Shown: in pieces, positions 8,758 through 19,630 of the stretch | How the letters are laid out: every line of letters starts with the position of its first letter | How positions within the stretch are numbered: position 1 is the first letter of the stretch | NCBI RefSeq assembly: GCF_003441595.1 | Contig: NZ_CP031848.1 | Span: 1,674,001-1,738,000 of the forward strand | Direction: 5' to 3' | From: Marinobacter sp. Arc7-DN-1 | GTDB taxonomy: Bacteria; Pseudomonadota; Gammaproteobacteria; Pseudomonadales; Oleiphilaceae | DNA length: 64,000 nt | The notes under the pieces: model-generated | Told to the model about the DNA's origin: nothing | The model's database searches: none | Seen by the model: only the letters and a program-made list of their open reading frames with translations | Translations under genes and position numbers: made by a program

Positions 8758-9807
8758 ATGCCAGGTTTTCTCTCCTGGATTTCAGGATTATTCTCTACCT
8801 CACAACCCGCACCGCCGGCCCTGGAGGCGCGACTTTTCAATCCGGCACCGGAAGATCCGGCGAATGACACCCCGGACACTGGCCCCGAGCTCGCCCAGCA
8901 ACTGGAAGATCACCTGTTTTGCTGGCTGCTGGACGCCGAGCCTCTTGCTCTGAAGGCCGATCTCTCGTCCTCTGGAGCTGTTCTGGAGGAACTGCACCAG
9001 CGCCTCTCCAATAACCGGGTGGACGAACTTCCCAGGCAGCCCATGAGCCTGCCAATGCTGATGCGGGCGCTATCCGACGAATCCACGGATCGTCAGCAGC
9101 TCACCGACATCATTCTCGGGGATCCTTCACTGACCGATCAGCTCCTGCAGATTGCCAACAGCCCCTATTTCCGTCCTGGGGACCATTCCATCGAGTCGGT
9201 GGATCAGGCAGTCTTTGTGCTGGGAGTCGATGGCATCCGGAATGTCATCGCCGCTGCGGTGATGCGCCCGATGATGGCCGCCAGGAACAGCCGTGAAGCG
9301 CTTTTCGGTCAGCGGGCGTGGCGCTGGGGCCTGACCTGTGCGCGAGCATCGGAACTTATTGCGAGAATACATGGCGAGGACATCAGCGCCCATTTCATGG
9401 TGGGGTTACTGCCTTCGCTGGCCTACATTACCATTCGGCGGGAACTCCAGCGGATCTGCCGGTCCCGGACAACCACCGCGGAGCCGGAGCCGGCACTGAT
9501 TCGCCATGCGCTGGCTCGCTACCAATGGGCCACCTGCCAGTTGCTGGCCAATGAGTGGAATCTGCCGCCCAAGTACCACGCCTACCTTCTGGCCGCGGAA
9601 CGCCCTGCCCCGAGGCAGAGACATACCCCCCTGACCGACGGCATGGTGATCGGTACCCGGGAAGTCCTCAGGCACGCCCATCAACGCAACCTCGCCGAAG
9701 AGGACCTGCCCAAGGTCGTCCGGCTGACAGACGACCAGATCAGCAACGTCCGCAGGGCACTTCAGACCATGCTCCGGGAAGGCGGGCGCTCAACCGTCAG
9801 AGGCTGA
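8758..9807 (+). CDS. HDOD domain protein
   Basis: A 349-residue cytoplasmic protein with an HDOD domain (about residues 95-290): LPMLMRALSDEST, ILGDPSLTDQLLQIANSPYF and SVDQAVFVLGVDGIRNVI are the usual landmarks. HDOD proteins are catalytically inactive relatives of HD phosphohydrolases involved in signalling and stress responses. The first 90 residues are low in similarity and Pro/Ala-rich. GGAGG lies six bases before the ATG. The 3' end overlaps the convergent brkB-like gene by 18 bases. Confidence 0.85.
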   Translation: MPGFLSWISGLFSTSQPAPPALEARLFNPAPEDPANDTPDTGPELAQQLEDHLFCWLLDAEPLALKADLSSSGAVLEELHQRLSNNRVDELPRQPMSLPMLMRALSDESTDRQQLTDIILGDPSLTDQLLQIANSPYFRPGDHSIESVDQAVFVLGVDGIRNVIAAAVMRPMMAARNSREALFGQRAWRWGLTCARASELIARIHGEDISAHFMVGLLPSLAYITIRRELQRICRSRTTTAEPEPALIRHALARYQWATCQLLANEWNLPPKYHAYLLAAERPAPRQRHTPLTDGMVIGTREVLRHAHQRNLAEEDLPKVVRLTDDQISNVRRALQTMLREGGRSTVRG

Positions 9808-11151
9808 GACTGGCTCCGACTCGGCCCTTGAGCTGGTCTTTTGCGAGTCTCCTTCGCCGCGCAACAACTCGGCAAATGTCCGGGTTTCATCGGCTCTTTG
9901 CGTTCCCACCAGCTCCGCGGGAATCACATTCGGGAGCCGATCAACGACCCGGTCTTCATCGTTGCGGACAACCCTCAGTACTTCACCCACGGTAATCAGA
10001 TCCAGTGCCCGCCCGGGCGCAAGCTGATCGCCCTGGCGCCCCGCCAGCGTCAAAAGCCCTGCCCGGATAAGCTTGTCGCTCAGGGCACGGGTCACTTCGC
10101 CGGGCACCTTCAGTTCCTGCTCCAGTGCTTCCTGTTGCGGCGCCGGCCTGCCTTCACTGAAGGGTTTGGCCACCAGCCACATGGTTGCCAGTGCAACCTT
10201 CTCCTGCAACTCGGGCGCCAGTTGCACCTGACGCCGCTTGGCCACGGTACCCGGATTTTGCAGATAAAACGCCAGGCTGGCACCGAGCAGCAGAATCATC
10301 CAGTTCAGGTAGATCCAGATCAACAGGATAATGCCAATGGCGAAACTGGAGTATATTGCCGCGTATTTGGCCGATCCCGCGACAAACGAGGCGAACAGCA
10401 TCCCCGCCGCCTGCCAGGAAACCCCGGCAATCAGGCCGCCAATCGCAGCATAGCGCAACCGGACCCGGGTGTTGGGCATGAACACATAAACAAAGGTAAA
10501 GGCACCAACCACAAGGAAGAACGGGGTAAAACGACTGACGACAAGAATCACAGAGCCAAAGGGCTCAATCTCGATCAGTTTCTGGACAATCGTCGAGGAA
10601 AAAATGGTGGCACTGACACCAATGGCCGACACCATCAGAAGCGGGCCAACCATGATGACGCTGAGATAATTACTGAAGCGCTGGGCCACGGAGCGCATGT
10701 CCGGCACCCGCCAGATCATGTTGAAGGAACGTTCTATCTTCTGAAGTAGTGAAACAACCGTGTAAACCAGCAACGCAAGTCCGACGGACCCCAGCACCCC
10801 GACTTTCATGTTGTCGACAAATCCCAGAATCCGTTCCGCAAGTTCGATGCCCTGTGGCCCAAGGGGCTGAAAAAACTGGAACAGGAACGGCTCCATTCGC
10901 TGGTGCACACCCAGCGCCTTCAGCACCGAGAAGCTCAGGGCAAGTAACGGCACAATACTCAGCAACGTGGTGTAAACCAGACTCATGGCATGGAGCGTCA
11001 GCTGCCCGCTGAGAACATCCCGGGCCATTGCATACACCGTGCGCCCGACCTTGTACAACCAGGTCCAGGGCCAGCTCTGGGGCGGATTGGGGTTGGCCAG
11101 AATCCAGCTCTCCGCAGCCTGGAGCCGTTCTTTCAATTGGAATGAAGCCAC
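9790..11151 (-). CDS. YihY/BrkB family inner-membrane protein
   Basis: A 453-residue protein with six predicted membrane helices in its first 300 residues and a soluble C-terminal region resembling a winged helix. It shows the family pattern AMSLVYTTLLSIVPLLALSF and, later, FVPNTRV-like and GASLAFYLQN segments. Proteins of this family were once called ribonuclease BN but are membrane proteins of uncertain function. The GTG start has AGGA upstream. Convergent with, and slightly overlapping, the HDOD gene. Confidence 0.85.
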   Translation of the reverse strand: MASFQLKERLQAAESWILANPNPPQSWPWTWLYKVGRTVYAMARDVLSGQLTLHAMSLVYTTLLSIVPLLALSFSVLKALGVHQRMEPFLFQFFQPLGPQGIELAERILGFVDNMKVGVLGSVGLALLVYTVVSLLQKIERSFNMIWRVPDMRSVAQRFSNYLSVIMVGPLLMVSAIGVSATIFSSTIVQKLIEIEPFGSVILVVSRFTPFFLVVGAFTFVYVFMPNTRVRLRYAAIGGLIAGVSWQAAGMLFASFVAGSAKYAAIYSSFAIGIILLIWIYLNWMILLLGASLAFYLQNPGTVAKRRQVQLAPELQEKVALATMWLVAKPFSEGRPAPQQEALEQELKVPGEVTRALSDKLIRAGLLTLAGRQGDQLAPGRALDLITVGEVLRVVRNDEDRVVDRLPNVIPAELVGTQRADETRTFAELLRGEGDSQKTSSRAESEPVSASDG

Positions 11152-11296
11152 TATAGGTCCTGTCGTTCCGTGTTTTATTCAGTTTATCAGACAGATATCC
11201 AGTCGGGACCTAGTATGGCTGATTCACGGCCTTTTGCGAGAGTCTGGATCACAATATATTCAAGAGTGAGAGTGCACTGCCGCCGAAGTGGTTTAC

Positions 11297-12232
11297 TCAA
11301 CCCCCCGACGCCAAGTTGGTGGCAGTAATACCGACAATGCGCTGCCGCGCTTCCCGGCTGGCCCAGGCAGAGTGCGGGGTAATGATCAGGTTCGGAATAT
11401 CGTCCGCCAGCAGGGGGTTGCCATGCCGGGGCGGCTCCTCGGTCAGCACGTCAAAACCGGCACCGCCGATTTCGCCGGCCTTCAGGGCGTCCGCCAACGC
11501 CTGCTCGTTCACCAGACCACCCCGGCTGGTGTTGATCAGCAATGAATCGGGCTTCATCAGTTTCAGTTCACGGGCACCGATCAGATCACGGGTTTCATCC
11601 GTGAGCAGGCAATGGAGTGACAGCACATCCACTTGCGGCAGCAGTTCTTCCAGAGGGATCCGGGGGTAATCATCCACGACTCCCGCTTCCTGGCCCGGCC
11701 GTGCGCCCAACACAACTTTCATCCCGAATGCAGCCGCACGCTCTGCCACCCCCTGGCCCAGGTCACCGTAGCCGACGATCCCGAGGGTGCGACCCTCCAG
11801 CTCCATGATCGGATGATCCATCAGGCAGAACATGTCGCTCCGGCCCCAGCGCCCGGCCTGCACATCCCGGCTGTAATCCAGCAACCGTGTGGCCAGTGCC
11901 AGCATCAGCGCCATAGTGTGCTGCGCCACTGTGGCACGGCCGTAATTGGTCACGTTCATCACCTTGATGCCGTGATCCTTCGCCGCCGCCCGGTCAATGT
12001 TGTTCAGGCCCGTGGCCACCACCGCAATGGTCTTCAGCTCAGGGCAGGCCTCGAAATGCTCCCGGCTGAGCACCACCTTGTTGACCAGAACCGTATCAAA
12101 GCCCCGGATCCGCTCCAGTACCTGCTCCGGGGCAGTCCGGTCATACTTTTCAAGCTTGCCGGTCACCGATTCGATAGGCGACAGATCCACATCATCGCCG
12201 AGCGTCTTGGCGTCAAGGAACACCGCTTTCAT
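11297..12232 (-). CDS. D-2-hydroxyacid dehydrogenase (glycerate/hydroxypyruvate reductase type)
   Basis: A 311-residue NAD(P)-dependent dehydrogenase. The Rossmann motif is GIVGYGDLGQGVAERA; the catalytic triad is visible as Arg in INTSRGGLVNE, Glu in the FDVLTEEPP region and His in ITPHSAW. It should reduce hydroxypyruvate or glyoxylate, or oxidise glycerate; the exact substrate is open. The internal ATG at 12232 is preferred over 12259 because AGGAGA lies directly in front. Divergent from tpm, with an 81-base gap. Confidence 0.88.
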   Translation of the reverse strand: MKAVFLDAKTLGDDVDLSPIESVTGKLEKYDRTAPEQVLERIRGFDTVLVNKVVLSREHFEACPELKTIAVVATGLNNIDRAAAKDHGIKVMNVTNYGRATVAQHTMALMLALATRLLDYSRDVQAGRWGRSDMFCLMDHPIMELEGRTLGIVGYGDLGQGVAERAAAFGMKVVLGARPGQEAGVVDDYPRIPLEELLPQVDVLSLHCLLTDETRDLIGARELKLMKPDSLLINTSRGGLVNEQALADALKAGEIGGAGFDVLTEEPPRHGNPLLADDIPNLIITPHSAWASREARQRIVGITATNLASGG

Positions 12233-12313
12233 ACTTTTCTCCTGAATCCAGATAGCCACAGATTAAGCTAGACTGAAGCAAACGTCCAAATGTCCAAGAA
12301 CAGGGTGGAAACC

Positions 12314-12967
12314 ATGGAACACGAATTCTGGCACGAACGCTGGACCAAGAAGGAAATCGGCTTTCACGAAGGCACCGTCAATCAGTATCTTTATGATCAC
12401 TGGCCCGAACTCGCCGGCAGGGGCACCGGCGCCGTCTTCGTCCCCCTCTGCGGCAAAGCCCACGACATGTGGTGGCTCCATGACCGCGGCCACCCCGTCA
12501 TCGGCGTGGAACTGAGCGACATCGCCTGCAAGGACTTCTTCGAAGAGGCCGGAGAAAAAGCCAAAGTTCACCCTGGAGAGCCCTTCACCACCTTCCGACA
12601 CGATAATCTTCAACTCTGGTGCGGCGACTTCTTCCAGCTGGCACCTGATGATCTCAGGCACGTCCGCCTCGTCTACGACCGCGCCGCCCTCATCGCCCTG
12701 CCCCCGAACATGCGTAAAGGCTATGTGGACCACCTGACCACCATCATCCCGGACGGCACCCGAATCCTGTTGATCACCCTCGACTACGCCACCGAAATAA
12801 AAGGCCCGCCGTTCAACGTCAGCGACGACGAAGTAAAAGCGCTGTACGCCGATGACTACAAGGTAGAGCACATCCTGACCAACACCCTGGCCAGGGATCA
12901 CCCGTTCACCAAACGAAAAGGCCTGGAAGGCGCGACGGAAAGCGTGTTTCGCCTGACCAAGCTGTAG
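12314..12967 (+). CDS. tpm: Thiopurine S-methyltransferase
   Basis: A 217-residue SAM-dependent methyltransferase of the TPMT family: it begins MEHEFWHERWTKKEIGFHEG and has the SAM motif VFVPLCGKAHDMWWLHDRGH. Bacterial homologues methylate thiopurines and also selenium or tellurium oxyanions; the physiological substrate is unclear. The ATG at 12314 has AGGGTGG upstream and matches the family N-terminus, unlike the in-frame ATG at 12290. A strong bidirectional-looking hairpin follows. Confidence 0.92.
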   Translation: MEHEFWHERWTKKEIGFHEGTVNQYLYDHWPELAGRGTGAVFVPLCGKAHDMWWLHDRGHPVIGVELSDIACKDFFEEAGEKAKVHPGEPFTTFRHDNLQLWCGDFFQLAPDDLRHVRLVYDRAALIALPPNMRKGYVDHLTTIIPDGTRILLITLDYATEIKGPPFNVSDDEVKALYADDYKVEHILTNTLARDHPFTKRKGLEGATESVFRLTKL

Positions 12968-12997
12968 CGCGCCAGGGCGACTCCACGAGGCCTGATC

Positions 12998-13042
12998 GGA
13001 GTGTATCGGGGGTCTTTTTAAAAACGACCCCCGGTGCACTCC
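12998..13042. terminator. Terminator hairpin after tpm
   Basis: Seventeen-base arms (12998-13014 with 13026-13042), 15 of 17 complementary, around TTTTTAAAAAC. T-runs are available on both strands. Confidence 0.75.
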
Positions 13043-13320
13043 AGCCCCCAGAACAAGCCCAAAAGCCCAACCAAAGCTACAAAAACACCACACCCGCCCA
13101 ACACAATTTAATGAACCTTAACCACTCGCCCACTGTCCAAGTTCGCGAGCGTGAACTAAGCTCAAAGTAAGCAAGCCGACCACGACCTGATCGTTTACCG
13201 GCTTGTAAGTATCCATTCCTTCCACCCATAACTAGACAGGCCGCCCGGACGGGCGGAGCCAACTGCAACGGGGAAATTGCGTGAACTGAAAGCTGAAGAA
13301 CAGCGAGCGAGGGGCGATCT
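13043..13320. other. Upstream region of the prkA operon
   Basis: 278 bases between the terminator and prkA (the full gap from tpm is 353 bases). I see a GC-rich inverted repeat (GGCCGCCCGG ACGGGCGG near 13240) but no clear sigma-70 or sigma-54 promoter. The prkA ribosome site is GAGGGG, six bases before the ATG. Confidence 0.4.
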
Positions 13321-15243
13321 ATGAGCATACTGCAGCACTTCAAAGACCGGTATGAGAGTACCCAGGAAGAAGAATACAGCCTGGAGGAATACCTGGAGAT
13401 CTGCAAAAAGGACCCAACGGCCTATGCCGCGGCCGCTGAGCGAATGTTAATTGCCATCGGCGAACCAGAACTCGTCGATACCTCCCGTGATCAGAGGCTG
13501 TCACGCATCTTTTCCAACAAGGTCATCAAGCGTTACCCGGAATTTTCCGAGTTTTACGGCATGGAAGATGCCGTCGAAAACATCGTGTCTTTCTTCCGCC
13601 ACGCGGCCCAGGGCCTGGAAGAGAAGAAACAGATTCTTTACCTGCTCGGCCCGGTCGGCGGCGGTAAATCCTCCCTGGCGGAAAAACTCAAGTCACTGAT
13701 GCAGAAGGTGCCTTTCTACGCCATAAAGGGTTCGCCGGTGAACGAATCGCCGCTTGGCCTGTTCGACCCGGCCGAGGATGCCCAGATTCTGGAAGAGGAA
13801 TACGGCATCCCGGCCCGCTACCTGAAAACCATCATGTCCCCCTGGGCCGTCAAACGCCTGCACGAATATGGCGGCGACATCAGCCAGTTCCGGGTGGTCA
13901 AGAAATACCCTTCAGTACTCGACCAGATCGGCGTGTCCAAGACCGAGCCCGGCGATGACAACAACCAGGACATTTCCGCCCTCGTAGGCAAGGTCAACAT
14001 CCGCATGCTGGAAGATTTTTCCCAGGATGATCCGGATGCCTACAGCTTCAGCGGCGGCCTGTGTAAGGCCAACCAGGGCCTGATGGAGTTTGTGGAGATG
14101 TTCAAGGCACCGATCAAGGTGCTGCATCCACTGCTGACCGCCACCCAGGAAGGCAACTACAACACCACCGAAGGTATGGGTTCCGTGCCCTTTGACGGCG
14201 TGATCCTGGCCCACTCCAACGAATCCGAATGGCAGACCTTCCGCAACAACAAACACAACGAAGCCTTCCTTGACCGGGTCTACATCGTCAAGGTGCCTTA
14301 CTGTGTGCGGGTGACCGAAGAAATCGAAATCTACAAGAAGCTGCTGAGCAACAGCTCTCTGGAAGGCGCGCCCTGCGCACCTGACACTCTGGACATGCTC
14401 GCGCAGTTCTCCGTGCTCTCACGAATTAAAGAGCCTGAAAACTCCAGCATTTTCTCGAAGATGCGGGTATACGACGGCCAGAACATCAAGGATACCGACC
14501 CGAAAGCCAAATCCATCCAGGAGTACCGGGATGCCGCCGGCGTGATGGAAGGCATGGACGGCCTCTCGACCCGGTTCGCCTTCAAGATCCTGTCCAAGGT
14601 GTTCAACTTCGACACCACCGAAGTGGCCGCCAACCCGGTGCACCTGCTCTATGTTCTGGAAAAGCAGATTGAACAGGAGCAGTTCCAGTCTGAAACCCAT
14701 GAGAAATACCTCAGGTTTATCAAGGAATTCCTGGCACCGCACTATGTCCGGTTCATCGGCAAGGAAATCCAGACCGCGTATCTGGAAAGCTACAGCGAGT
14801 ATGGCCAGAACCTGTTCGACCGCTATGTCACCTATGCCGATTTCTGGATTCAGGACCAGGAATACCGGGATCCGGAGACCGGCGAGATCCTCGACCGCTC
14901 GGCCATCAACGATGAGCTGGAGAAGATCGAGAAGCCGGCTGGCATCAGCAACCCGAAGGATTTCCGGAACGAGGTGGTCAATTTTGTGCTGCGGGCACGG
15001 GCCAACAATCAGGGCCGCAACCCGTCCTGGCTCAGCTATGAAAAGCTGCGCAGTGTGATCGAGAAGAAGATGTTCTCGAACACAGAAGACCTGTTGCCGG
15101 TAATCTCCTTCAACCCGAAAGCCAGTCAGGAAGATCAGAACAAGCACAAGCAGTTCGTCGAGCGTATGGTCGATCGAGGCTACACGGAGAAGCAGGTACG
15201 GCTCCTGGCCGAATGGTACCTGCGGGTTCGCAAGTCTCACTAA
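13321..15243 (+). CDS. prkA: PrkA family serine protein kinase (YeaG-like AAA protein)
   Basis: A 640-residue protein with an AAA domain first (Walker A GPVGGGKSS, residues 110-118) and the PrkA C-terminal kinase-like domain. Family members are implicated in stress, starvation and sporulation responses; in Escherichia coli the homologue YeaG acts in nitrogen and carbon starvation. Length is typical. It leads the conserved trio with the DUF444 and SpoVR-family genes, 33 bases upstream of the former. Confidence 0.95.
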   Translation: MSILQHFKDRYESTQEEEYSLEEYLEICKKDPTAYAAAAERMLIAIGEPELVDTSRDQRLSRIFSNKVIKRYPEFSEFYGMEDAVENIVSFFRHAAQGLEEKKQILYLLGPVGGGKSSLAEKLKSLMQKVPFYAIKGSPVNESPLGLFDPAEDAQILEEEYGIPARYLKTIMSPWAVKRLHEYGGDISQFRVVKKYPSVLDQIGVSKTEPGDDNNQDISALVGKVNIRMLEDFSQDDPDAYSFSGGLCKANQGLMEFVEMFKAPIKVLHPLLTATQEGNYNTTEGMGSVPFDGVILAHSNESEWQTFRNNKHNEAFLDRVYIVKVPYCVRVTEEIEIYKKLLSNSSLEGAPCAPDTLDMLAQFSVLSRIKEPENSSIFSKMRVYDGQNIKDTDPKAKSIQEYRDAAGVMEGMDGLSTRFAFKILSKVFNFDTTEVAANPVHLLYVLEKQIEQEQFQSETHEKYLRFIKEFLAPHYVRFIGKEIQTAYLESYSEYGQNLFDRYVTYADFWIQDQEYRDPETGEILDRSAINDELEKIEKPAGISNPKDFRNEVVNFVLRARANNQGRNPSWLSYEKLRSVIEKKMFSNTEDLLPVISFNPKASQEDQNKHKQFVERMVDRGYTEKQVRLLAEWYLRVRKSH

Positions 15244-15276
15244 GTCAGTGACCACTCACTGAACTGGAGTTACGCC

Positions 15277-16572
15277 ATGGGAATGACCCACATAGTCGAC
15301 CGGCGACTGAACGGCAAGAACAAGAGCGCGGTGAACCGGGAACGGTTCCTGCGCCGCTACCGCCACCACATCAAACGTGCAGTGGCGGATGCGGTGCAGA
15401 AGCGCTCGATTACGGACATAGAGCGGGGCGAGAAAGTCAGCATTCCGTCCCGCGACATTGAAGAACCCATCTTCCACCACGGCCAGGGCGGCCGGCGGGA
15501 GGTGGTTCACCCCGGTAACCAGGAGTTTGTGGCCGGGGACACCATCCCGAAGCCCGAAGGCGGGGGTGGCCAGGGTTCCGGACAGGGGCAGGCCAGCCCG
15601 GATGGAGAGGGTATGGACGAATTCGCCTTCCAGATCACCCAGGAAGAGTTCCTGGATTTCCTGTTCGACGATCTGGAACTGCCCAACCTGGCCCGCAAGA
15701 AACTGAAAGACACCGAAGCCTTCAAATACGTCCGCTCCGGTTTCAGCACCCAGGGGGTGCCGGCCAAGCTGGATGTCGTGCGCTCCCTGCGCGGTGCCCA
15801 CGCCCGACGCCTGGGCCTTGGCGGTGCCCGCAAGAAAAAGATCCGGGATCTGGAAAAACAACTGGAAGCCCTGAAATCCGCGCCGGACGACCTGGACCCG
15901 GCGTTCAGCCATGAAGACCAGATTCAGGTTCTGGAGGAAGAAATTGCCCGGCTGAAAGCGAATGTAAAGCGAATCCCGTTCATTGATGAAATCGACCTGC
16001 GCTACCGCCAGCACCTGAAGCAGCCGCAACCGGCCACCAGCGCTGTGATGTTCTGCCTGATGGATGTGTCCGGGTCCATGACCCAGATGCACAAGGACAT
16101 CGCCAAGCGCTTTTTCATCCTGCTGTACCTGTTCCTGAAGAAAAACTACAAGAAGATCGAAGTGGTCTTCATTCGCCACCACACCAGCGCCAAGGAAGTG
16201 GACGAGGAGGAGTTCTTCTATTCCCGGGAAACCGGCGGCACCATCGTCTCCAGCGCCCTGAAACTGATGCGCAAGATCGTTGAATCCCGCTATTCTCCGT
16301 CTGAGTGGAATATCTACGCGGCACAGGCATCAGATGGCGATAACTGGAATGACGATTCCCCGGTGTGCAGCAAGATTCTGGCCGACAGTATTTTGCCGCT
16401 GGTCCAGTACTTCGCCTATGTGGAAATCACGCCGCAGGATCACCAGATGCTCTGGTATGAATACGAGAAGATCCACGAACGCTTCCCCCAGAGCTTTGCG
16501 TTACAGCAGATCGCCGACCCCGGCGAGATCTATCCGGTGTTCCGCCAGTTGTTTGAGAGGAAAGCCGCATGA
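15277..16572 (+). CDS. yeaH: YeaH/YhbH family protein (DUF444, von Willebrand A-like)
   Basis: A 431-residue protein of the YeaH family. A charged N-terminal half with a Gly-rich linker ([11 protein letters not shown] region) precedes a VWA-like domain whose metal-site motif DVSGS begins at residue 263. It is found next to PrkA in many proteobacteria and is thought to work with it; no biochemical activity is established. Its stop overlaps the start of the SpoVR-family gene by four bases, implying translational coupling. Confidence 0.93.
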   Translation: MGMTHIVDRRLNGKNKSAVNRERFLRRYRHHIKRAVADAVQKRSITDIERGEKVSIPSRDIEEPIFHHGQGGRREVVHPGNQEFVAGDTIPKPEGGGGQGSGQGQASPDGEGMDEFAFQITQEEFLDFLFDDLELPNLARKKLKDTEAFKYVRSGFSTQGVPAKLDVVRSLRGAHARRLGLGGARKKKIRDLEKQLEALKSAPDDLDPAFSHEDQIQVLEEEIARLKANVKRIPFIDEIDLRYRQHLKQPQPATSAVMFCLMDVSGSMTQMHKDIAKRFFILLYLFLKKNYKKIEVVFIRHHTSAKEVDEEEFFYSRETGGTIVSSALKLMRKIVESRYSPSEWNIYAAQASDGDNWNDDSPVCSKILADSILPLVQYFAYVEITPQDHQMLWYEYEKIHERFPQSFALQQIADPGEIYPVFRQLFERKAA

Positions 16573-18128
16573 CCAACCTCATGGGCCGCCCGAACCCGCC
16601 GGGAAGTAACCAGCCCAGAGCCCGGGAGCCAATCTCCACGGGTTCTGAATGGACCTTCGAGCTGGTCCAGAAATACGACGACGAGATCGCCAAATGCGCC
16701 GCTGAGTTCGGTCTGGACACCTACCCCAACCAGATTGAGGTGATCAGTGCTGAACAGATGATGGACGCCTACAGCTCCGTGGGCATGCCCGTTGGCTACC
16801 ATCACTGGTCCTTCGGCAAACAGTTCCTCAGTACCTCAAAGGGATACCAGCGCGGCCAGATGGGGCTGGCCTACGAGATCGTCATAAACTCCAATCCCTG
16901 CATCGCTTACCTGATGGAGGAGAATACCCTGCCAATGCAGGCGCTGGTGATTGCCCACGCCTCCTATGGCCACAATTCCTTCTTCAAGGGCAATTACCTG
17001 TTCCGCACCTGGACCGACGCCAGCGCGATTATTGACTACCTGGTGTTCGCCCGGAATTACGTGGCGGAATGCGAGGAGCGTTACGGCGTGGACGCGGTAG
17101 AGGAGATTCTGGATTCCTGCCATGCCATGATGAACTATGGCGTAGACCGATACAAGCGGCCGGCCCCCATCTCGGCCTCGGAGGAAATGCGGCGGCAGAA
17201 GGAGCGGGAGGAATACCAGCAACGGCGCATCAACGACCTGTGGCGCACCATCCCGAAGATGGACGAGGACGACGACCCGGTGAAGCGGCGCCAGCGCTAC
17301 CCCGAGGAACCGCAGGAGAACATTCTCTATTTCATCGAGAAAAACGCCCCGCTGCTGGAAACCTGGCAGCGGGAAATCATCCGCATCGTGCGCAAGCTGG
17401 CCCAGTATTTCTACCCGCAGCGCCAGACCCAGGTGATGAACGAGGGCTGGGCCACCTTCTGGCACTATACCCTGTTGCACCGCATGTACGACAAGGGCCT
17501 GGTGAACGACGGCTTCATGCTCGAATTCCTCCAGAGCCATTCGGCCGTGGTTTATCAGCCGCCGTTTAACAGCCCCTGGTACTCGGGCATCAACCCCTAC
17601 ACTCTGGGTTTTTCCATTTTCACGGACCTTCGCCGGATCTGTGAGAAGCCGACGGATGAAGACCGCCACTGGTTCCCGGACATCGCCGGCAGTGACTGGC
17701 TGGAAACCCTGCATTTCGCGATGAAAAACTTCAAGGACGAGAGCTTTATCCAGCAGTTCCTCTCGCCCAAGGTGATGCGGGATCTGAAGCTGTTCGCAAT
17801 CCAGAACGACGACCAGGAAGATGTGTACCGGGTAACCGCCATTCACGACGACCCCGGCTACCGGGAACTGCGAGAAAAACTGGCCCGCCAGTACAACCTC
17901 AGTTACCGTGAGCCGAACATTCAGGTGTGGAACGTGGATGTGCGAGGTGACCGCTCGCTAACCCTGCGGCACGTACCGGTAGATCGCGTGCCCCTGGGCA
18001 ACGAGACCGAAGAAGTGCTGCGCCACGCGCACCGGTTATGGGGCTTTGATGTACACCTGGAGAGCGTGGACGACGGCGCCACCGTCCAGCAATACCATTG
18101 CCCACCCCAGGAATTCGAGGAGGATTGA
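16569..18128 (+). CDS. ycgB: SpoVR family protein (YcgB-like)
   Basis: A 519-residue cytoplasmic protein of the SpoVR/YcgB family, recognisable by [17 protein letters not shown], the region [17 protein letters not shown] and [19 protein letters not shown]. Function unknown; in Bacillus the homologue affects spore cortex formation. Third gene of the prkA-yeaH-ycgB operon, overlapping yeaH by four bases. Convergent with the trpB-like gene, with a 76-base gap in which I see no strong terminator. Confidence 0.93.
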   Translation: MTNLMGRPNPPGSNQPRAREPISTGSEWTFELVQKYDDEIAKCAAEFGLDTYPNQIEVISAEQMMDAYSSVGMPVGYHHWSFGKQFLSTSKGYQRGQMGLAYEIVINSNPCIAYLMEENTLPMQALVIAHASYGHNSFFKGNYLFRTWTDASAIIDYLVFARNYVAECEERYGVDAVEEILDSCHAMMNYGVDRYKRPAPISASEEMRRQKEREEYQQRRINDLWRTIPKMDEDDDPVKRRQRYPEEPQENILYFIEKNAPLLETWQREIIRIVRKLAQYFYPQRQTQVMNEGWATFWHYTLLHRMYDKGLVNDGFMLEFLQSHSAVVYQPPFNSPWYSGINPYTLGFSIFTDLRRICEKPTDEDRHWFPDIAGSDWLETLHFAMKNFKDESFIQQFLSPKVMRDLKLFAIQNDDQEDVYRVTAIHDDPGYRELREKLARQYNLSYREPNIQVWNVDVRGDRSLTLRHVPVDRVPLGNETEEVLRHAHRLWGFDVHLESVDDGATVQQYHCPPQEFEED

Positions 18129-18204
18129 TCTGGCACCCACCGCCATCCGGCAACCGAACGCTGGCGGCGGGGGTACCATCTTTCAGCAGCGTAAAGACGA
18201 CTGA

Positions 18205-19563
18205 TCAGGCATTGACGGACGGGAGCCCGGACAGGGCCATGGCCAGTTCCTGCTCGTCGTATTCGTGGTCACTCAGGTCGCCGGCGAAATAGGAGGTATA
18301 GGCCGCCATATCGAAGTGACCGTGGCCACAGAGGTTGAACAGAATCACCTCTTCCTTGCCTTCTCGCTTGCAGCGCAGGGCTTCGTCGATGGCGCCCTTG
18401 ACTGCGTGGTTGGCTTCCGGGGCGGGCACGATGCCCTCGTTACGGGCAAACAGCACGCCAGCCTCGAAGCATTCACGTTGCGTGTAGGCCACCGCATCAA
18501 ACAGGCCCAGTTCCTTGGCGTGGGACACCATCGGCGCCATGCCATGATAACGCAGGCCACCGGCATGGAAGCCCGGCGGCGTAAACCCAGAACCCAGCGT
18601 GTGCATCTTGGTCAGCGGCGTCATCTGGGCAGTATCGCCGTAATCATAGGCGTACCTGCCGCGGGTGAGGGTCGGACAGGCCGAGGGCTCCACCGCAACG
18701 ATCCGGGATTTTTCACCACCCCGTAGCGCATGGCCCATAAACGGGAAGGCAATGCCGGCAAAGTTGGAACCACCACCGGTGCAGCCCACGATGACATCCG
18801 GCCAGCAGTCCGCCATTTCCATCTGCTGCATGGCTTCCAGACCAATGATGCTCTGGTGCAATAACACATGGTTCAGTACCGAGCCCAGGGCGTACTTGGT
18901 GTTCGGATCCTGCACCGCCAGTTCCACCGCCTCTGAAATGGCAATCCCCAGACTGCCGGTGTGGTCCGGGTTGTCCGCCAGCACCTTGCGCCCGAATTCG
19001 GTCAGCTCCGAGGGCGAGGCCACACACCTGGCACCGTAGGTTTCCATCACCGCCCGGCGATAGGGTTTCTGGTTGTAGGAGACCCGCACCTGAAACACGG
19101 TAACGTCAATATCAAACAGCGAACCCGCGAAGGACAGGGATGTGCCCCACTGACCCGCGCCGGTTTCCGTGGTGAGGGTACGAATGCCCGCTTCACGGTT
19201 GTAAAAGGCCTGGGGAATGGCGGTATTGGGCTTGTGGCTGCCCGCCGGGCTCACGCCTTCGTATTTGTAGAAAATCTTCGCCGGTGTACCAAGCGCTTTC
19301 TCGAGCCGATGAGCCCGGTATAACGGGGCCGGGCGCCAGAGTTTGTAGACGTCACGCACCGGCTCGGGAATCTCGATTTCCCGCTCTGTGGTCACTTCCT
19401 GTTCGATCAGCGCCATCGGGAACAGCGGTTCAAGGTCCGACGGTCCTACTGGCTGCTGAGTCCCCGGGTGCAGCACCGCCGGCAGCGGTTCCGGAAAGTC
19501 CGCCTGCAGGTTGTACCAGTACTTCGGCATCTGGCTCTCTTGGAGAAGAAACTTGGTTTGCAT
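18205..19563 (-). CDS. TrpB-like pyridoxal-phosphate enzyme (TrpB2 group)
   Basis: A 452-residue homologue of tryptophan synthase beta chain of the longer TrpB2 type (N-terminus [18 protein letters not shown]). The PLP lysine is K111 in GSHKPNTA and the phosphate loop is [11 protein letters not shown]. TrpB2 proteins often lack a TrpA partner and may use serine or O-phosphoserine with indole; the role here is uncertain. ATG 19563 is preferred over 19596 because AGGGAA lies in front and the family starts there. It lies 67 bases downstream of lrgB on the same strand. Confidence 0.88.
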   Translation of the reverse strand: MQTKFLLQESQMPKYWYNLQADFPEPLPAVLHPGTQQPVGPSDLEPLFPMALIEQEVTTEREIEIPEPVRDVYKLWRPAPLYRAHRLEKALGTPAKIFYKYEGVSPAGSHKPNTAIPQAFYNREAGIRTLTTETGAGQWGTSLSFAGSLFDIDVTVFQVRVSYNQKPYRRAVMETYGARCVASPSELTEFGRKVLADNPDHTGSLGIAISEAVELAVQDPNTKYALGSVLNHVLLHQSIIGLEAMQQMEMADCWPDVIVGCTGGGSNFAGIAFPFMGHALRGGEKSRIVAVEPSACPTLTRGRYAYDYGDTAQMTPLTKMHTLGSGFTPPGFHAGGLRYHGMAPMVSHAKELGLFDAVAYTQRECFEAGVLFARNEGIVPAPEANHAVKGAIDEALRCKREGKEEVILFNLCGHGHFDMAAYTSYFAGDLSDHEYDEQELAMALSGLPSVNA

Positions 19564-19630
19564 GATTCTGAATTCCCTGATGTTCGATTTGCTCATTATT
19601 GAACGTTGGTTGCGGGCTCAAAGTCTCTGA